Below are positions 10,293-19,902 of a DNA stretch of 64,000 bases, one piece after another (the stretch's first letter is position 1; each line of letters opens with the position of its first letter). Made by a program: the position numbers and the translations under genes. The notes under the pieces are model-generated. The model did no database searches. It was not told where the DNA came from and saw only the letters and a program-made list of their open reading frames with translations. The DNA is from Tritrichomonas musculus. Its lineage: Eukaryota > Parabasalia > Tritrichomonadida > Tritrichomonadidae. The stretch lies in contig JAPFFF010000002.1 of the NCBI GenBank assembly GCA_039105265.1, positions 6,696,001-6,760,000 of the forward strand, given 5' to 3'.

Positions 10293-11780
10293 ATGAATAT
10301 AATGCTTTTACTACTTGCTTCGTTAATAAAAAGTTTTGTGTTAACACCGTCTGATCCACCTTTTTTTTTCGAATCATTTCAAGATGATTCATATCGAAAT
10401 CGCTGGGTACGAACCAAAGAACCTAATTATTCAGGAATTTTCGAAGTACGAGAAGCAGCGCCACCACAATGCTTTAAAGGTGAAAAAATGCTATTTACAA
10501 AAGATTCTAAGCAATATTATGGTTTTTCTACTATGTTTCCAGAGCCATTAAATATAATCAATAAAACCTTAATAGTACAATTTGAAGCTCGTTTTGAGCA
10601 CAAATTTATTTGTGACGGCGCATATATCAAACTATTTCAACGTGATAATTTTTCGCCTTCCAATTTATCGTCCAAGACCAATTATGTCATTATGTTTGGA
10701 CCCGACCTATGTTTTTTACGTTCCAACATTCATTTTGTTTTCAAGCACAAGAACAAGCTCAGTAATACCTATGAAGAGAAGCGTTTACAAGATCCTCCCT
10801 ACTCTCCAAATTCAAAAACAAACCATTTATTCACTCTCATTATCCGGCCAGATAACTCATTCAATATTTTGATTGACAATTTGGTCGCAAAATCAGGAAG
10901 TCTTCTTGAAGACTTCTATCCGCCAGTCAAGCCCAAGAAGCGAATACGCGATCCCACCGACAAGATGCCAGACGATTGGACAGATCAAGAATACATACCC
11001 GATCCCGCGGCCCAAAAACCGCCAAACTGGGACGATACAGAGCCAAAATACATACAAGATCCTAAACGTCTTAAACCGCCCGACGGCTGGCTTTTTGATG
11101 AACCTCTCACAATTCCAGATCCAAAGGCCAAAAGGCCAAAAAATTGGGACACTGATTTGAATGGTGAATGGGAACCTCCAACGATACGTAACCCGAAGTG
11201 CACCCCTGACAAATCTCCCGGTTGTGGTCAATACGATCCACCTTTGATTCGCAATCCTAAGTACAGAGGGAAGTGGATGGCTCCTCTTATTGAGAACCCA
11301 AAATACAGCGGAAATTGGAAACCAAGAAAAATTCCAAACCCTTATTATTACGACGATCAAAATCCCCACAATTTTGGAGAAATAATTGGATGCGGATTTG
11401 AGCTCTATATGAGCGATCCTGACGTAGGTTTCGAAAATATTTATATCGGAACAGATGAAGTAAAGTTGATGAAGTGGAATGAGGAGCATTTCTTGCCAAA
11501 AATTGAATATCAATTGAGCCATCCTAAAATTAAGGATCCAGTAAAAAGAGCTATGAAGGATAAAAAAGCTCAGGAGGAATTCGATACACAATTGAAGTTG
11601 ATGTCCGAAAATGCAGTCGTTTCTCGATCTTACGAAGAAGATAAACCTTTCTATGACTTATCTGGTAAATTTTACAGATTATATAACGAATGTTACTCTG
11701 AAAATAAGGCTATGACAATAGCTTGCACGCTGTTGACAATAATGTTCCCATTTATTATGTATTTTATTGCTTGTTGCTAG
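10293..11780 (+). CDS. Calnexin (ER lectin chaperone) without a cytosolic tail
   Basis: A 495-aa protein starts MNIMLLLLASLIKSFVL, a signal peptide. Residues about 25-215 form the lectin-type globular domain. The proline-rich P-domain spans about 217-350 with four type-1 repeats of the form (I/R)xDPxxxxPxxW and four type-2 repeats of the form W/YxPPxIxNPxY. The 4+4 layout is that of calnexin; calreticulin has 3+3. A second globular segment (about 355-470) follows and residues 473-495 are a hydrophobic helix ending FIACC at the stop. Calnexin holds monoglucosylated glycoproteins in the ER; that role is inferred from the family. Metazoan and plant calnexins carry a cytosolic tail after the helix, which is absent here. 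A five-codon upstream frame (ATGTCAATCAAATGA) overlaps the leader. Confidence 0.93.
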   Translation: MNIMLLLLASLIKSFVLTPSDPPFFFESFQDDSYRNRWVRTKEPNYSGIFEVREAAPPQCFKGEKMLFTKDSKQYYGFSTMFPEPLNIINKTLIVQFEARFEHKFICDGAYIKLFQRDNFSPSNLSSKTNYVIMFGPDLCFLRSNIHFVFKHKNKLSNTYEEKRLQDPPYSPNSKTNHLFTLIIRPDNSFNILIDNLVAKSGSLLEDFYPPVKPKKRIRDPTDKMPDDWTDQEYIPDPAAQKPPNWDDTEPKYIQDPKRLKPPDGWLFDEPLTIPDPKAKRPKNWDTDLNGEWEPPTIRNPKCTPDKSPGCGQYDPPLIRNPKYRGKWMAPLIENPKYSGNWKPRKIPNPYYYDDQNPHNFGEIIGCGFELYMSDPDVGFENIYIGTDEVKLMKWNEEHFLPKIEYQLSHPKIKDPVKRAMKDKKAQEEFDTQLKLMSENAVVSRSYEEDKPFYDLSGKFYRLYNECYSENKAMTIACTLLTIMFPFIMYFIACC

Positions 11781-12953
11781 TTTTAATTAAAATATTAGTT
11801 CTATCATTTGATTTTTACGGGTGTAAAATGGCATTCATATTACATAGTTGTTTTTTCGAATAATTTTTGCTATTCCTCTTCTTGAGGTTTCATTAATAAG
11901 ATAAAACTGTGATTATATATTGATATTTTAGCTATATGATATCACAATTTTCTCATCATTATTTCATTTTGTGTAATAATGAGGAAAAACTTATTAAAAT
12001 ATAGAATATTAATAATTTTTTTAAAAAAATTCTTATTTAGGTGATACTCGTTAGAAATTAATTGCATTTCAAACAGAGGCATATCAACCAAAAATTTTAT
12101 CACAAAAAGTTATTAAAAAATTATCAAAAATATAATTATATCTTTTTGTAAATTCATTCAATTATGATGATAATAATATAACTATTAATAATGCTTTGTA
12201 ATATAAATATTAATATTGTTTATATTTGATTACATTGAGTATTATTTTGGATACAAGATTATGCCAAAATATTTTTTGATAAAGCAAACATATAAAATCT
12301 TTTTATTTATTCAATATTTTTAAAATCACTTATTAGATCAGTATTATAAGTTTCATAGTTATGATTCTATGGGATGAAAAATTTTTCATGAAAAAGTTGA
12401 AAGAGTTTCTGCATATTTTCTTTTTTTTCTCAATTCTGAATAAAATAAAGCACTCCAATTGTTTTTCCCTTGTTAATTTTTTTAAAAAATCTATATTTTA
12501 AGAAGATTAGCTGGAAATTTAAAAAAATTATTGTTTTTTGAAAAATTTTGAATAGATAATCATTTAAAAATTGAAATTTGTGAGAAAAAATAAAATTTGT
12601 TTTATATAAAAAATATAATATAATAATTAAATATAATGAAATAATAAAATATAATTTTATATGATTATTTAATATTGAGACCCTCACACAATTTTATATG
12701 ATTATTTAATATTGAGACCCTCACACAATTTCTATAGAAAAAACAAATTTGAGGAAAAACTCGAAACTCAACAGAAGAAACGAATTAGATTTGGTAGAAT
12801 TTTATTAATGGATGCTCTAATAATCTAAATCCTAAATTACGAGTTTCGCATATTGTTCATTCTTGGTTGACATTCCTCTTTTCAAACTTCAAATTTTTTC
12901 ACGATAGTATTTTGAGTATTTATTTGATCAGACCATTTATTTTATTAAATTTA
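11781..12953. other. AT-rich spacer with a 37-bp tandem duplication
   Basis: No gene is recognised in about 1.17 kb. The only clear structure is the tandem repeat at 12653-12726. Confidence 0.5.
12653..12726. repeat. Tandem duplication, 2 x 37 bp
   Basis: Two identical 37-bp units, each ending in ATTGAGACCCTCACAC, lie head to tail at 12653-12689 and 12690-12726. Confidence 0.9.
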
Positions 12954-13538
12954 ATGTCTTCAAAAGACCTTAAAACTGCAGCAGATCAGGGCGATGCAGA
13001 AGCAATGTACAATTATGGTTTGATGCTTTATGAAGGAGAAGAAGTTCCAGTTGATAAACAAGAAGCTGCAAGATATTATAAAATGGCAGCTGATAAGGGG
13101 AATTCAAACGCAATGTTCAATTATGCAGGCATGCTTCATGAAGGTGATGGAATTCCAGTTGACAAGCAAAAAGCAGTTCAATATTACCAGATGGCAGCTG
13201 ACCATGGCGATATGGGAGCTATTTATCATTGTGCCGCAATGTATCACAGTGGTGATGGCGTCCCTGTAGATAGAGAAAAATCTGCACAATATATCAAAAT
13301 GGCCGCAGATAAAGGAAATACAGAAGCAATGTGCAATTATGCATTAATGCTTAAAATAGGAGATGGTATTCCAGTTAACAAAGAGGAATCGGCTCGTTAC
13401 TACAAAAATGCAGCTGATAAGGGAGATAAAAGTGCAATGTTTAGTTATGGAATGATATTGGCCCGAGGTGATGGCATTCCAGTCAATAGAGAAGAAGCTG
13501 AACGATATCTTAGAATGGCTACGGCACAAACGGAGTAA
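12954..13538 (+). CDS. Small Sel1-repeat protein
   Basis: The ATG at 12954 (MSSKDLKTAADQGDAEAMYN) gives 194 aa; a longer TTG-led version adds a hydrophobic leader in poor context and is rejected. The protein is essentially five Sel1 repeats of 36 aa, with a cap at each end. Each repeat reads A-A-D-x-G-(D/N)-x-x-A-M-x-x-Y-(A/G)-x-M-x-x-x-G-D-G-(I/V)-P-V-(D/N). The repeats are far more uniform than in the two large Sel1 kinases, which suggests recent repeat homogenisation. No kinase domain is attached. Sel1 repeats form TPR-like solenoids that bind partner proteins; the partner is unknown. The stop codon lies within TAAA, matching the trichomonad polyadenylation signal that often overlaps stops. 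Confidence 0.88.
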   Translation: MSSKDLKTAADQGDAEAMYNYGLMLYEGEEVPVDKQEAARYYKMAADKGNSNAMFNYAGMLHEGDGIPVDKQKAVQYYQMAADHGDMGAIYHCAAMYHSGDGVPVDREKSAQYIKMAADKGNTEAMCNYALMLKIGDGIPVNKEESARYYKNAADKGDKSAMFSYGMILARGDGIPVNREEAERYLRMATAQTE

Positions 13539-13663
13539 AATATTGTAACAGAATACAAGATTATTTTATATTACGTTAAAATATTATTATATTTATTTTT
13601 TTAATAAATAATAATTAGATGAACGCTTTTATAATTTTTTTCTCAAATTTATGATCCAATTTC

Positions 13664-14599
13664 TTACTCTTGGTCATTATCATCCGCATCAGTATCGGCA
13701 AGTATATCATTCGGAAATGTATTGATATATTCTTCAATTTTTTCTTGGTCAGCATTTAGCCACATATCACGGTCCATGAGTTTTTTAACAATTTTAGAAA
13801 ATGAAGGTCGTGCCCATTGATCAGAACTGCAACATTCTTGAATCAAGTCCCAATAATCCTTCTTAATGTTCCTAATTTTAGGAAGCTTAAAGCTGCCGCT
13901 AAGATTTTGAAAATCAGGTTTTCCACTAAAAATACAATGCATCAATGTACCAAAATCAGCGACATCACCAGCTTTAGGATCAAATTCATCTTCGTCATCG
14001 TCTGCATTAATTGAGATGAAAGAACGGCGACCAATCATTGTTTGCTGAAGCGAGCTTTCTAGATCCTCTTCTTCGAAAATTTTGGAATTTTCAAAATTGC
14101 ATATTTTGGGATTATAATCTTTGTCAAATAAAATACAAGAAACCGCAAGATTTCTATGGCAAACATCGTTTAAATGTGCGTACTTCATTCCAAGTGCAAT
14201 TCCGATTATTGTTTTAACTTTCATTGTATCGTCCCAGATTCTAGGTTTTTTTTGAATAAAGTCTTTTAAAGAATAATTCAAATATTCTAGTATTACAACT
14301 GACTGGTTTTCATCAAAGCCTTCCAAAACAAAGTTTTCTTGATAACCATTAAAGCCAATAATCGAATTAAATTTCCCTAATTTACACATTGATCTTACTT
14401 CTGAATGAAATGGCGAAGTTCCTTCACCGCGCTCTTCGACAGTTGCTTTTGGAAAATATTGGGCAACGAATACTACTTCATCTTTTGAAACTAGAAAAGA
14501 ACAGCCGTAAGATGATGTAAATTTTACTTCTTCTCCTCTAATAACATTATAAGAATTTATATCGATTTTAGATTGTGGATCAAGATCTTGATCTAACAT
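13664..14599 (-). CDS. Pseudokinase (protein-kinase fold, catalytic residues lost)
   Basis: The ATG at 14599 gives 311 aa. The kinase fold is clear: the strand with VVILEYLNYSLKDFI (101-115), the helix before the catalytic loop (GIALGMKYAHLNDV), and the C-lobe ending in CSSDQWARPSFSKIV. Every catalytic position is changed. The VAIK lysine is Gln47 (VAQYF), HRD is HRN at 148-150, the loop Lys is Ala and the loop Asn is Cys155, and DFG is NFE at 168-170. It therefore should not transfer phosphate and probably acts as a scaffold or allosteric partner. The C-terminus is acidic (DTDADDNDQE). An initiator-like TCATAT sits 11 bases before the ATG. It resembles tyrosine-kinase-like/TKL C-lobes by the RPSF motif, but I cannot place the subfamily. 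Confidence 0.85.
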   Translation of the reverse strand: MLDQDLDPQSKIDINSYNVIRGEEVKFTSSYGCSFLVSKDEVVFVAQYFPKATVEERGEGTSPFHSEVRSMCKLGKFNSIIGFNGYQENFVLEGFDENQSVVILEYLNYSLKDFIQKKPRIWDDTMKVKTIIGIALGMKYAHLNDVCHRNLAVSCILFDKDYNPKICNFENSKIFEEEDLESSLQQTMIGRRSFISINADDDEDEFDPKAGDVADFGTLMHCIFSGKPDFQNLSGSFKLPKIRNIKKDYWDLIQECCSSDQWARPSFSKIVKKLMDRDMWLNADQEKIEEYINTFPNDILADTDADDNDQE

Positions 14600-14606
14600 A
14601 TTTTAA

Positions 14607-14612
14607 ATATGA
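14607..14612 (-). promoter_or_regulatory. Initiator (Inr) of the pseudokinase gene
   Basis: On the minus strand this reads TCATAT, with the putative +1 A at 14610, eleven bases upstream of the ATG. It fits the T. vaginalis Inr consensus TCA(+1)Y(T/A). Confidence 0.45.
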
Positions 14613-15478
14613 CATATGAAAATTTTATTTAAGGCTATTTATCAATTGAATTAATACACATAATAAAATTGAATGCAATTGAAATAAAATACGTTATTTC
14701 AAAAACTTTTTATAAAAAGTCAATTCTTTTTTTTTTTTTTCTTATTTAATTTTGAAAAATGTAATGAAATTTATATAATATATAGCAATTTATATAAAAT
14801 GTTATATTAAAATAAAGATATGTATTGATATAAATAAAATTTGAGCATATATTGCTATTTTAAAAATTTGAAATATCTGAAAGTTTTTAATTGAATAAAA
14901 TTTCGCCAAAAGATTAATCGCACGAAAACTGCATCAACAGTTTAGATCCTGAATCTCAAAATCCAACTATACAGATTTTAGAACCTTGTAGTTCTGAACA
15001 GACCCAAATTATAGTTATCTCTATTTTCCGTTCCATGATAAGGTACAACTATAAGATGAAAAGTGACCTTTGGAATAACACCAGTAAGATATGCTGCAAG
15101 TCCACACGTCGAAGTTGCTGGTTTTAATGTTCGTTTCTGTTCAAAAGTCCGAGGATATCAAATTCAGAATAATATCTATGACCAGCATAAGAAAAAGCAA
15201 AGATAAAAATCAAAAAAATAGCTTTAGAATCGAAATACCTTCATTTGAAACTCTTTAATAAAATTTTCTTTTCAATACTTTATATTTATTTATCATAGTA
15301 AAGCATGCTGGAAATCTCTTTGACGCCAAATCAAATGCTTATCTATGACCAGCATAAGAAAAAACAAAGATAAAAATCAAAAAAAAAATAGCTTTAGAAT
15401 AGAAATACTTTCATTTGAAACTCTTTATATTTATCTATCAGAATTTTTGACAACAATATTCAAAATTTGAATGTCTTA
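14613..15478. other. Intergenic spacer with an 80-bp direct repeat
   Basis: No gene is recognised. Two near-identical copies of about 80 bp sit at 15174-15257 and 15342-15428. Confidence 0.5.
15174..15428. repeat. Direct repeat pair of about 80 bp
   Basis: Both copies begin TCTATGACCAGCATAAGAAA and end CATTTGAAACTCTTT. They differ by a few substitutions and the length of an A-run, and are separated by about 85 bp. Confidence 0.85.
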
Positions 15479-18220
15479 TCAAAATATTGAGATCATAAAG
15501 TAATGTGATGGCCACTTTATCTTAACGATGTCCACTTTTTTTTGATACTTTAGCAATATATTTCCATTTCCATTTCTTTCAATCGTCCTATTTCCAAAAA
15601 GACAAAGCTTTTTATTGAATTCAAGAATATTTTTTTCGATATATTTCAATTTCAATTCATCGCCATAAGGAAATTTATTGGAACTTTTAATAGAAATTTC
15701 TATAATTGGATGTTCCAGAATACGAATTATGTGTATCAATAGCCTGCATGATCGTTCTTGAAGCCCTTTTAAATTAATTTTATCGGAATTAATTTTGTCT
15801 AATTTTTCTTTATAATTTTGTTCCAAATAATTAATTATTTCACTAATGCATTTTTCTGTACTATTACCACAATGAAAATTATTTGCCGCATTATTATCTG
15901 ATTCTCGATTATTTGATATAATAATTGATCCTAGATTATTAATATCCTTTTTTTCTTTATCAATATGAAATAGTTTATTGTATGCGTAGTTATGATTATA
16001 AAGAATCAACGCAAGTTCACATTTTGAATATTCGTTTGAATCTGATTTCAAAAAAGAATTGAATGATATTTCATCGTCTCCATTCAATTTTTGATAAACA
16101 TATTTAAATATTTCATCACTAAGTACAGAACCTTGCTGTGAAGCTTGTTTCAAATATTTAATATCAAAATAAAGGTTTGGATTTTCACTGCCAGTTTCGT
16201 ATTCTTTGTAATAACTATCTTCTCTTTTTGGCAAGATATTATTAAACATTCCAGATATCTCATTAAATAGTTTTCGTTTTGACGGGTCTATTTCAAGGCA
16301 AGACTCAGAAATTTTCATTAATACCTCAATAGTACAATCCGATCTTCGAATCCTCTTTAATAAGATATCAAATGTTGGTGTTCGTTTCTTCTTCAGAAGT
16401 CTCTTCTTCTCTTTATATGATAGGTTATACAAAAAGTTTCCTGGCTTTTCTTCGTTAAGCAGCTCACAAATGAAAACTCCAAATGAAAAGACAATTCTCG
16501 ATTCACTCGTTGATCCTTCTGACTGTCCTGTAATCACTTCTGGCGCATTGTATGCGAGATGGTAATTGAGTTCATCTTCAAGGAAAAATTTGTTTTTTGT
16601 TGATTCTTTTGAATCTTTTCTCTTCATTTTTGTTGGGAAGAAGTGGGCGTTGAAGTCAATGTCGATGAAGACGTCCTGACTGCTGAATTCTTCAACTGAG
16701 AAGCCTCGCTCATGAAGTCGAGCCAGCGCTCTCGATGTCTGTAATAGCCACCTCACTTTGTCTTCGTATTCAATTTTGCGCTTCATCCTGAATTCGCCGT
16801 AGAGAAGGTTGTAGACGTTCAGAAAAGGGTAGAAGTTGGCTCTGAGTGGATCTTCAACCAGAGTGACGAACAACGGATCATTATTGAATAGTGTGAAGTA
16901 TTCTGGACAAATCTTGATGGACTTCGGAATGATAAGCCTAACTGCCTGCTGCATAATCGAGAGCGTAAAAGACTGGTCTTCTTTCATGTTGTCTATTGAA
17001 AAAAGTTTAAAGTTTCGTTTGAAAAAAGCACTGTATCCCTCTGTGCTTGCATGCAGACAATCAATAATCAGCTCACATTTGTTTCTTTTATCTTTGTGCG
17101 CATTGTATTTTGGCTTGACATGATCTGGCAGATTATTGGCAACATCGTCAATGAGTGAATCAACGCTTCTTTTGAATTCATCGTAAAATGAAGTTTGTGA
17201 TGCTAGTTCAAGAAATTGTGGTATATCTGTGATTTTGAATCCTGTTGTCTCTTCTTGCTCTTGATTGGATCCATTTTTGACAGGTGTGTTGACAACTTTT
17301 TGAATGCTCTCAAAAAGTTCATTTTGAGTGGGGGTTTTGAGACCGAACTTTTCGTGAAGCCAGTTTAAGTAGTCTGTGTAAATGTCCCTTTCAAGACATG
17401 CTTCTTCTGAAATAAGTACTTTCAAAATTTCTGTGATTTTTGGTCGTTCTTCAGGATTTTTGCTAAGGCACTTTTCAATTAATGGTTTCAATGGACAATC
17501 TGGAATATACTGGTCATAAAAGCCACCGTTCTTTAATGTTTGTTTTACTGACGTTATACTCGTATTTCGAAAGTACAATTTAGGGGGGACCCAATTTAAT
17601 AATGACATAATTAAAACACCAAGTGAAAATGACAGTTTTTCTTCTTTATTGCTCGTATTTTGCGTATTTTGCGTATTTTGATATAAAGTATCGATATCTT
17701 CTGGAGGAGCGTAAAAGACTATCATCGGAATCACACTTTTATCAATGCTTTCTTCAAAATTCGAATATGATATTCGAGCTTCCATATTTGAATCAATGAA
17801 AATATTTTGATTGAATATTCGTATCAACTCAATATTATTTTTATGGAGTATTTGAGTTCCAATTACAGCAGAAAAAATCCATTTAGACAGATAAAGTTTA
17901 TCTTTTTTTTGAAAATTAATGTAAGCACTTTCCGTATCATTTTTGTTTTCCATTAAATTATACATAGGACAATAAACGAATAATTCTTTTTGATCTTTCG
18001 AGTCGATATCTTTTGGAGAATGATAATAATGAATGAAAAACTGCTTTTGCATTAGATTCATATTTGTGATTAATTGCTTCATTTTGTCAAAATAATTGGT
18101 CCCTTTATTATTTGTATCGTCATGAGCTATAAAAAGATAACTTTGCTTAATATCACATTTGATTTTATAAGAACAACTAATTTCACTTGAACGAATTGTG
18201 CCAACATCTTTGAGTAGCAT
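15479..18220 (-). CDS. Tandem pseudokinase (two degenerate kinase domains)
   Basis: The ATG at 18220 gives 913 aa. Domain 1 (about 15-275): the catalytic loop position reads HKNNIELIRIFNQNIFID (126-143), the DFG position SNF (153-155), then APP (171-173), FSLG (198-201) and CLSKNPEERPKITEIL (251-266). Domain 2 (about 390-680): catalytic loop HERGFSVEEFSSQDVFID (503-520), APEV at 559-562, FSFG at 578-581 and SCLEIDPSKRKLF near the end. Both keep C-lobe landmarks but lack HRD and DFG aspartates and the loop lysine. The region 680-913 is unassigned. A 9-bp repeat encodes QNTQNTQNT (181-189). It is probably catalytically dead. Two-domain arrangement recalls kinase-pseudokinase pairs such as JAKs, except that both halves are degenerate. 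The central part (16,400-17,400) is more GC-rich than its ends. Confidence 0.75.
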   Translation of the reverse strand: MLLKDVGTIRSSEISCSYKIKCDIKQSYLFIAHDDTNNKGTNYFDKMKQLITNMNLMQKQFFIHYYHSPKDIDSKDQKELFVYCPMYNLMENKNDTESAYINFQKKDKLYLSKWIFSAVIGTQILHKNNIELIRIFNQNIFIDSNMEARISYSNFEESIDKSVIPMIVFYAPPEDIDTLYQNTQNTQNTSNKEEKLSFSLGVLIMSLLNWVPPKLYFRNTSITSVKQTLKNGGFYDQYIPDCPLKPLIEKCLSKNPEERPKITEILKVLISEEACLERDIYTDYLNWLHEKFGLKTPTQNELFESIQKVVNTPVKNGSNQEQEETTGFKITDIPQFLELASQTSFYDEFKRSVDSLIDDVANNLPDHVKPKYNAHKDKRNKCELIIDCLHASTEGYSAFFKRNFKLFSIDNMKEDQSFTLSIMQQAVRLIIPKSIKICPEYFTLFNNDPLFVTLVEDPLRANFYPFLNVYNLLYGEFRMKRKIEYEDKVRWLLQTSRALARLHERGFSVEEFSSQDVFIDIDFNAHFFPTKMKRKDSKESTKNKFFLEDELNYHLAYNAPEVITGQSEGSTSESRIVFSFGVFICELLNEEKPGNFLYNLSYKEKKRLLKKKRTPTFDILLKRIRRSDCTIEVLMKISESCLEIDPSKRKLFNEISGMFNNILPKREDSYYKEYETGSENPNLYFDIKYLKQASQQGSVLSDEIFKYVYQKLNGDDEISFNSFLKSDSNEYSKCELALILYNHNYAYNKLFHIDKEKKDINNLGSIIISNNRESDNNAANNFHCGNSTEKCISEIINYLEQNYKEKLDKINSDKINLKGLQERSCRLLIHIIRILEHPIIEISIKSSNKFPYGDELKLKYIEKNILEFNKKLCLFGNRTIERNGNGNILLKYQKKVDIVKIKWPSHYFMISIF

Positions 18221-19902
18221 GAATCGATAATTAAAAATTTATCAACTATATTTAAAAAAAAATAAGACATTTATTAATTATTATAAATATCTTTGATATT
18301 TGATATAATTTTTTTGATATTTTAATCAAAATAAATAAAAATATATTAATAATATATTTTAATCAACTTTTTCTTTAAATTTTTCATGTATTGTTTTGTA
18401 AAACAGTATTTTTTTATATATAATAGAATTATAATGAAAATTTTCAATAAAATTTAAAATCATAATTTGTTGAATCCTGTCAATCTGGAATTTTATTGAC
18501 ATTTTATCTTTCTGAAAAAAAATTGTATGTTTTTACCCTCTCCTCGATAATTAAAATTCAATTTTAATTGAGAAAAAACTTTGAAAAATTTTCTTTTTTT
18601 TTTCAAGTTATGACCCTGAGAAGAATCAGAACTTAGTGAAAGTGATGTCTTTCTCTTTGCTACTCTTCACATCAGAAAATTGATGATTTTGTTGTGTGTT
18701 AATTACACTGCTTCCTACGGGTTCATGAATTGCCAAAATCTTGAAATTGTTGGATTTGAAAGTGACTCACAATTGAAAGAAATAAGATGATGTTTATTTA
18801 AAAAATCATTGAGAAATTGAAGATTCCACAGCACGTCACAAAAAACGTGGAAAACTCATTCTCATTTACAAAGACTTGTGATCTTGCTTTTTCTCATTTT
18901 TTGGTGAATTTCTGTCGATTACATCAAGCATTATTCATTTGAATAATAGTCTGTCGAAAACTACAAAATTGAATTCAATAAAATTATACAATGCAAAGAA
19001 GAAAATTTGAACAATACTTGATGGAGTAAGAAAGACCATTATTAATCAATGATGATAATGAGACTTTACTGCATTGGAACTAATTATTCGTGGCAATGCC
19101 TATATTAATATGATTTCAAGTTGCAAAAATTCTCAATTTCTCGATATAATATACAAATTTTTGATGTACTACCATGTTCAATCAATTTTATTTTATGAAG
19201 ATGATATATTTCAACTAAACTTAAATAAAGAATTTCGGTATTACTTTTTAAAAAAAAAAAAAAAAATTAAAATCAGCTCTTTTACAAACTATTTAAGCTT
19301 TTAATCCTCTAAATACACTTGTTATGTCGAAATAAAGAATAACAATGCAGTTAATGATTTCCATGAATAAAGAATTCAATAAATATTTTTTATTTATCAG
19401 AATTTTGAAGAAACAAAATAATATTATTAATAAATGTTATCTTTTTGCTAGTTTTTTATGCTTGTTTTCTCTTAATTATCTATTTTGGATATTAATATAA
19501 CCATTCATATATAAATATCAGATTTTATATTATTTATTGGATGTATTGAGCATAAAATTTACATTTTAAATTATAGTTCTGTATAATATTATTGAAGAAT
19601 CAATCAACAATTGTTTTATTCATTTTTTGAGAGATCATATAGAATTTTTTATTTTGAATGAAAATTTTAAAAATTTTTCAATTTGTTTTTTTACGATATA
19701 TTACCATATTTTCGAAAATATATCTTTTATATTAATAATCTAAAGTTACTTTTGAAAAATTTTATTGAAAATTTTGAAAATTGTCTTGTTTTTATTGAAA
19801 AAGTTTACTATATTTTATAAAACGAGACATTTTTCAAAATCATGACGATTATTCAAAGTTAAACTTCATGTCAATCACATCAATATTTTTTATTAGAGAT
19901 CG
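18221..19902. other. 1.7-kb spacer, no recognisable gene
   Basis: AT-rich. A less AT-rich core (about 18,600-19,080) has short protein-like open pieces in several frames, consistent with a heavily decayed gene or element that I cannot identify. Confidence 0.4.

Noticed and set aside
10893-11591. 232-codon minus-strand frame opposite the calnexin P-domain
   Set aside because: Shadow of the proline-rich repeats on the coding strand; no family features.
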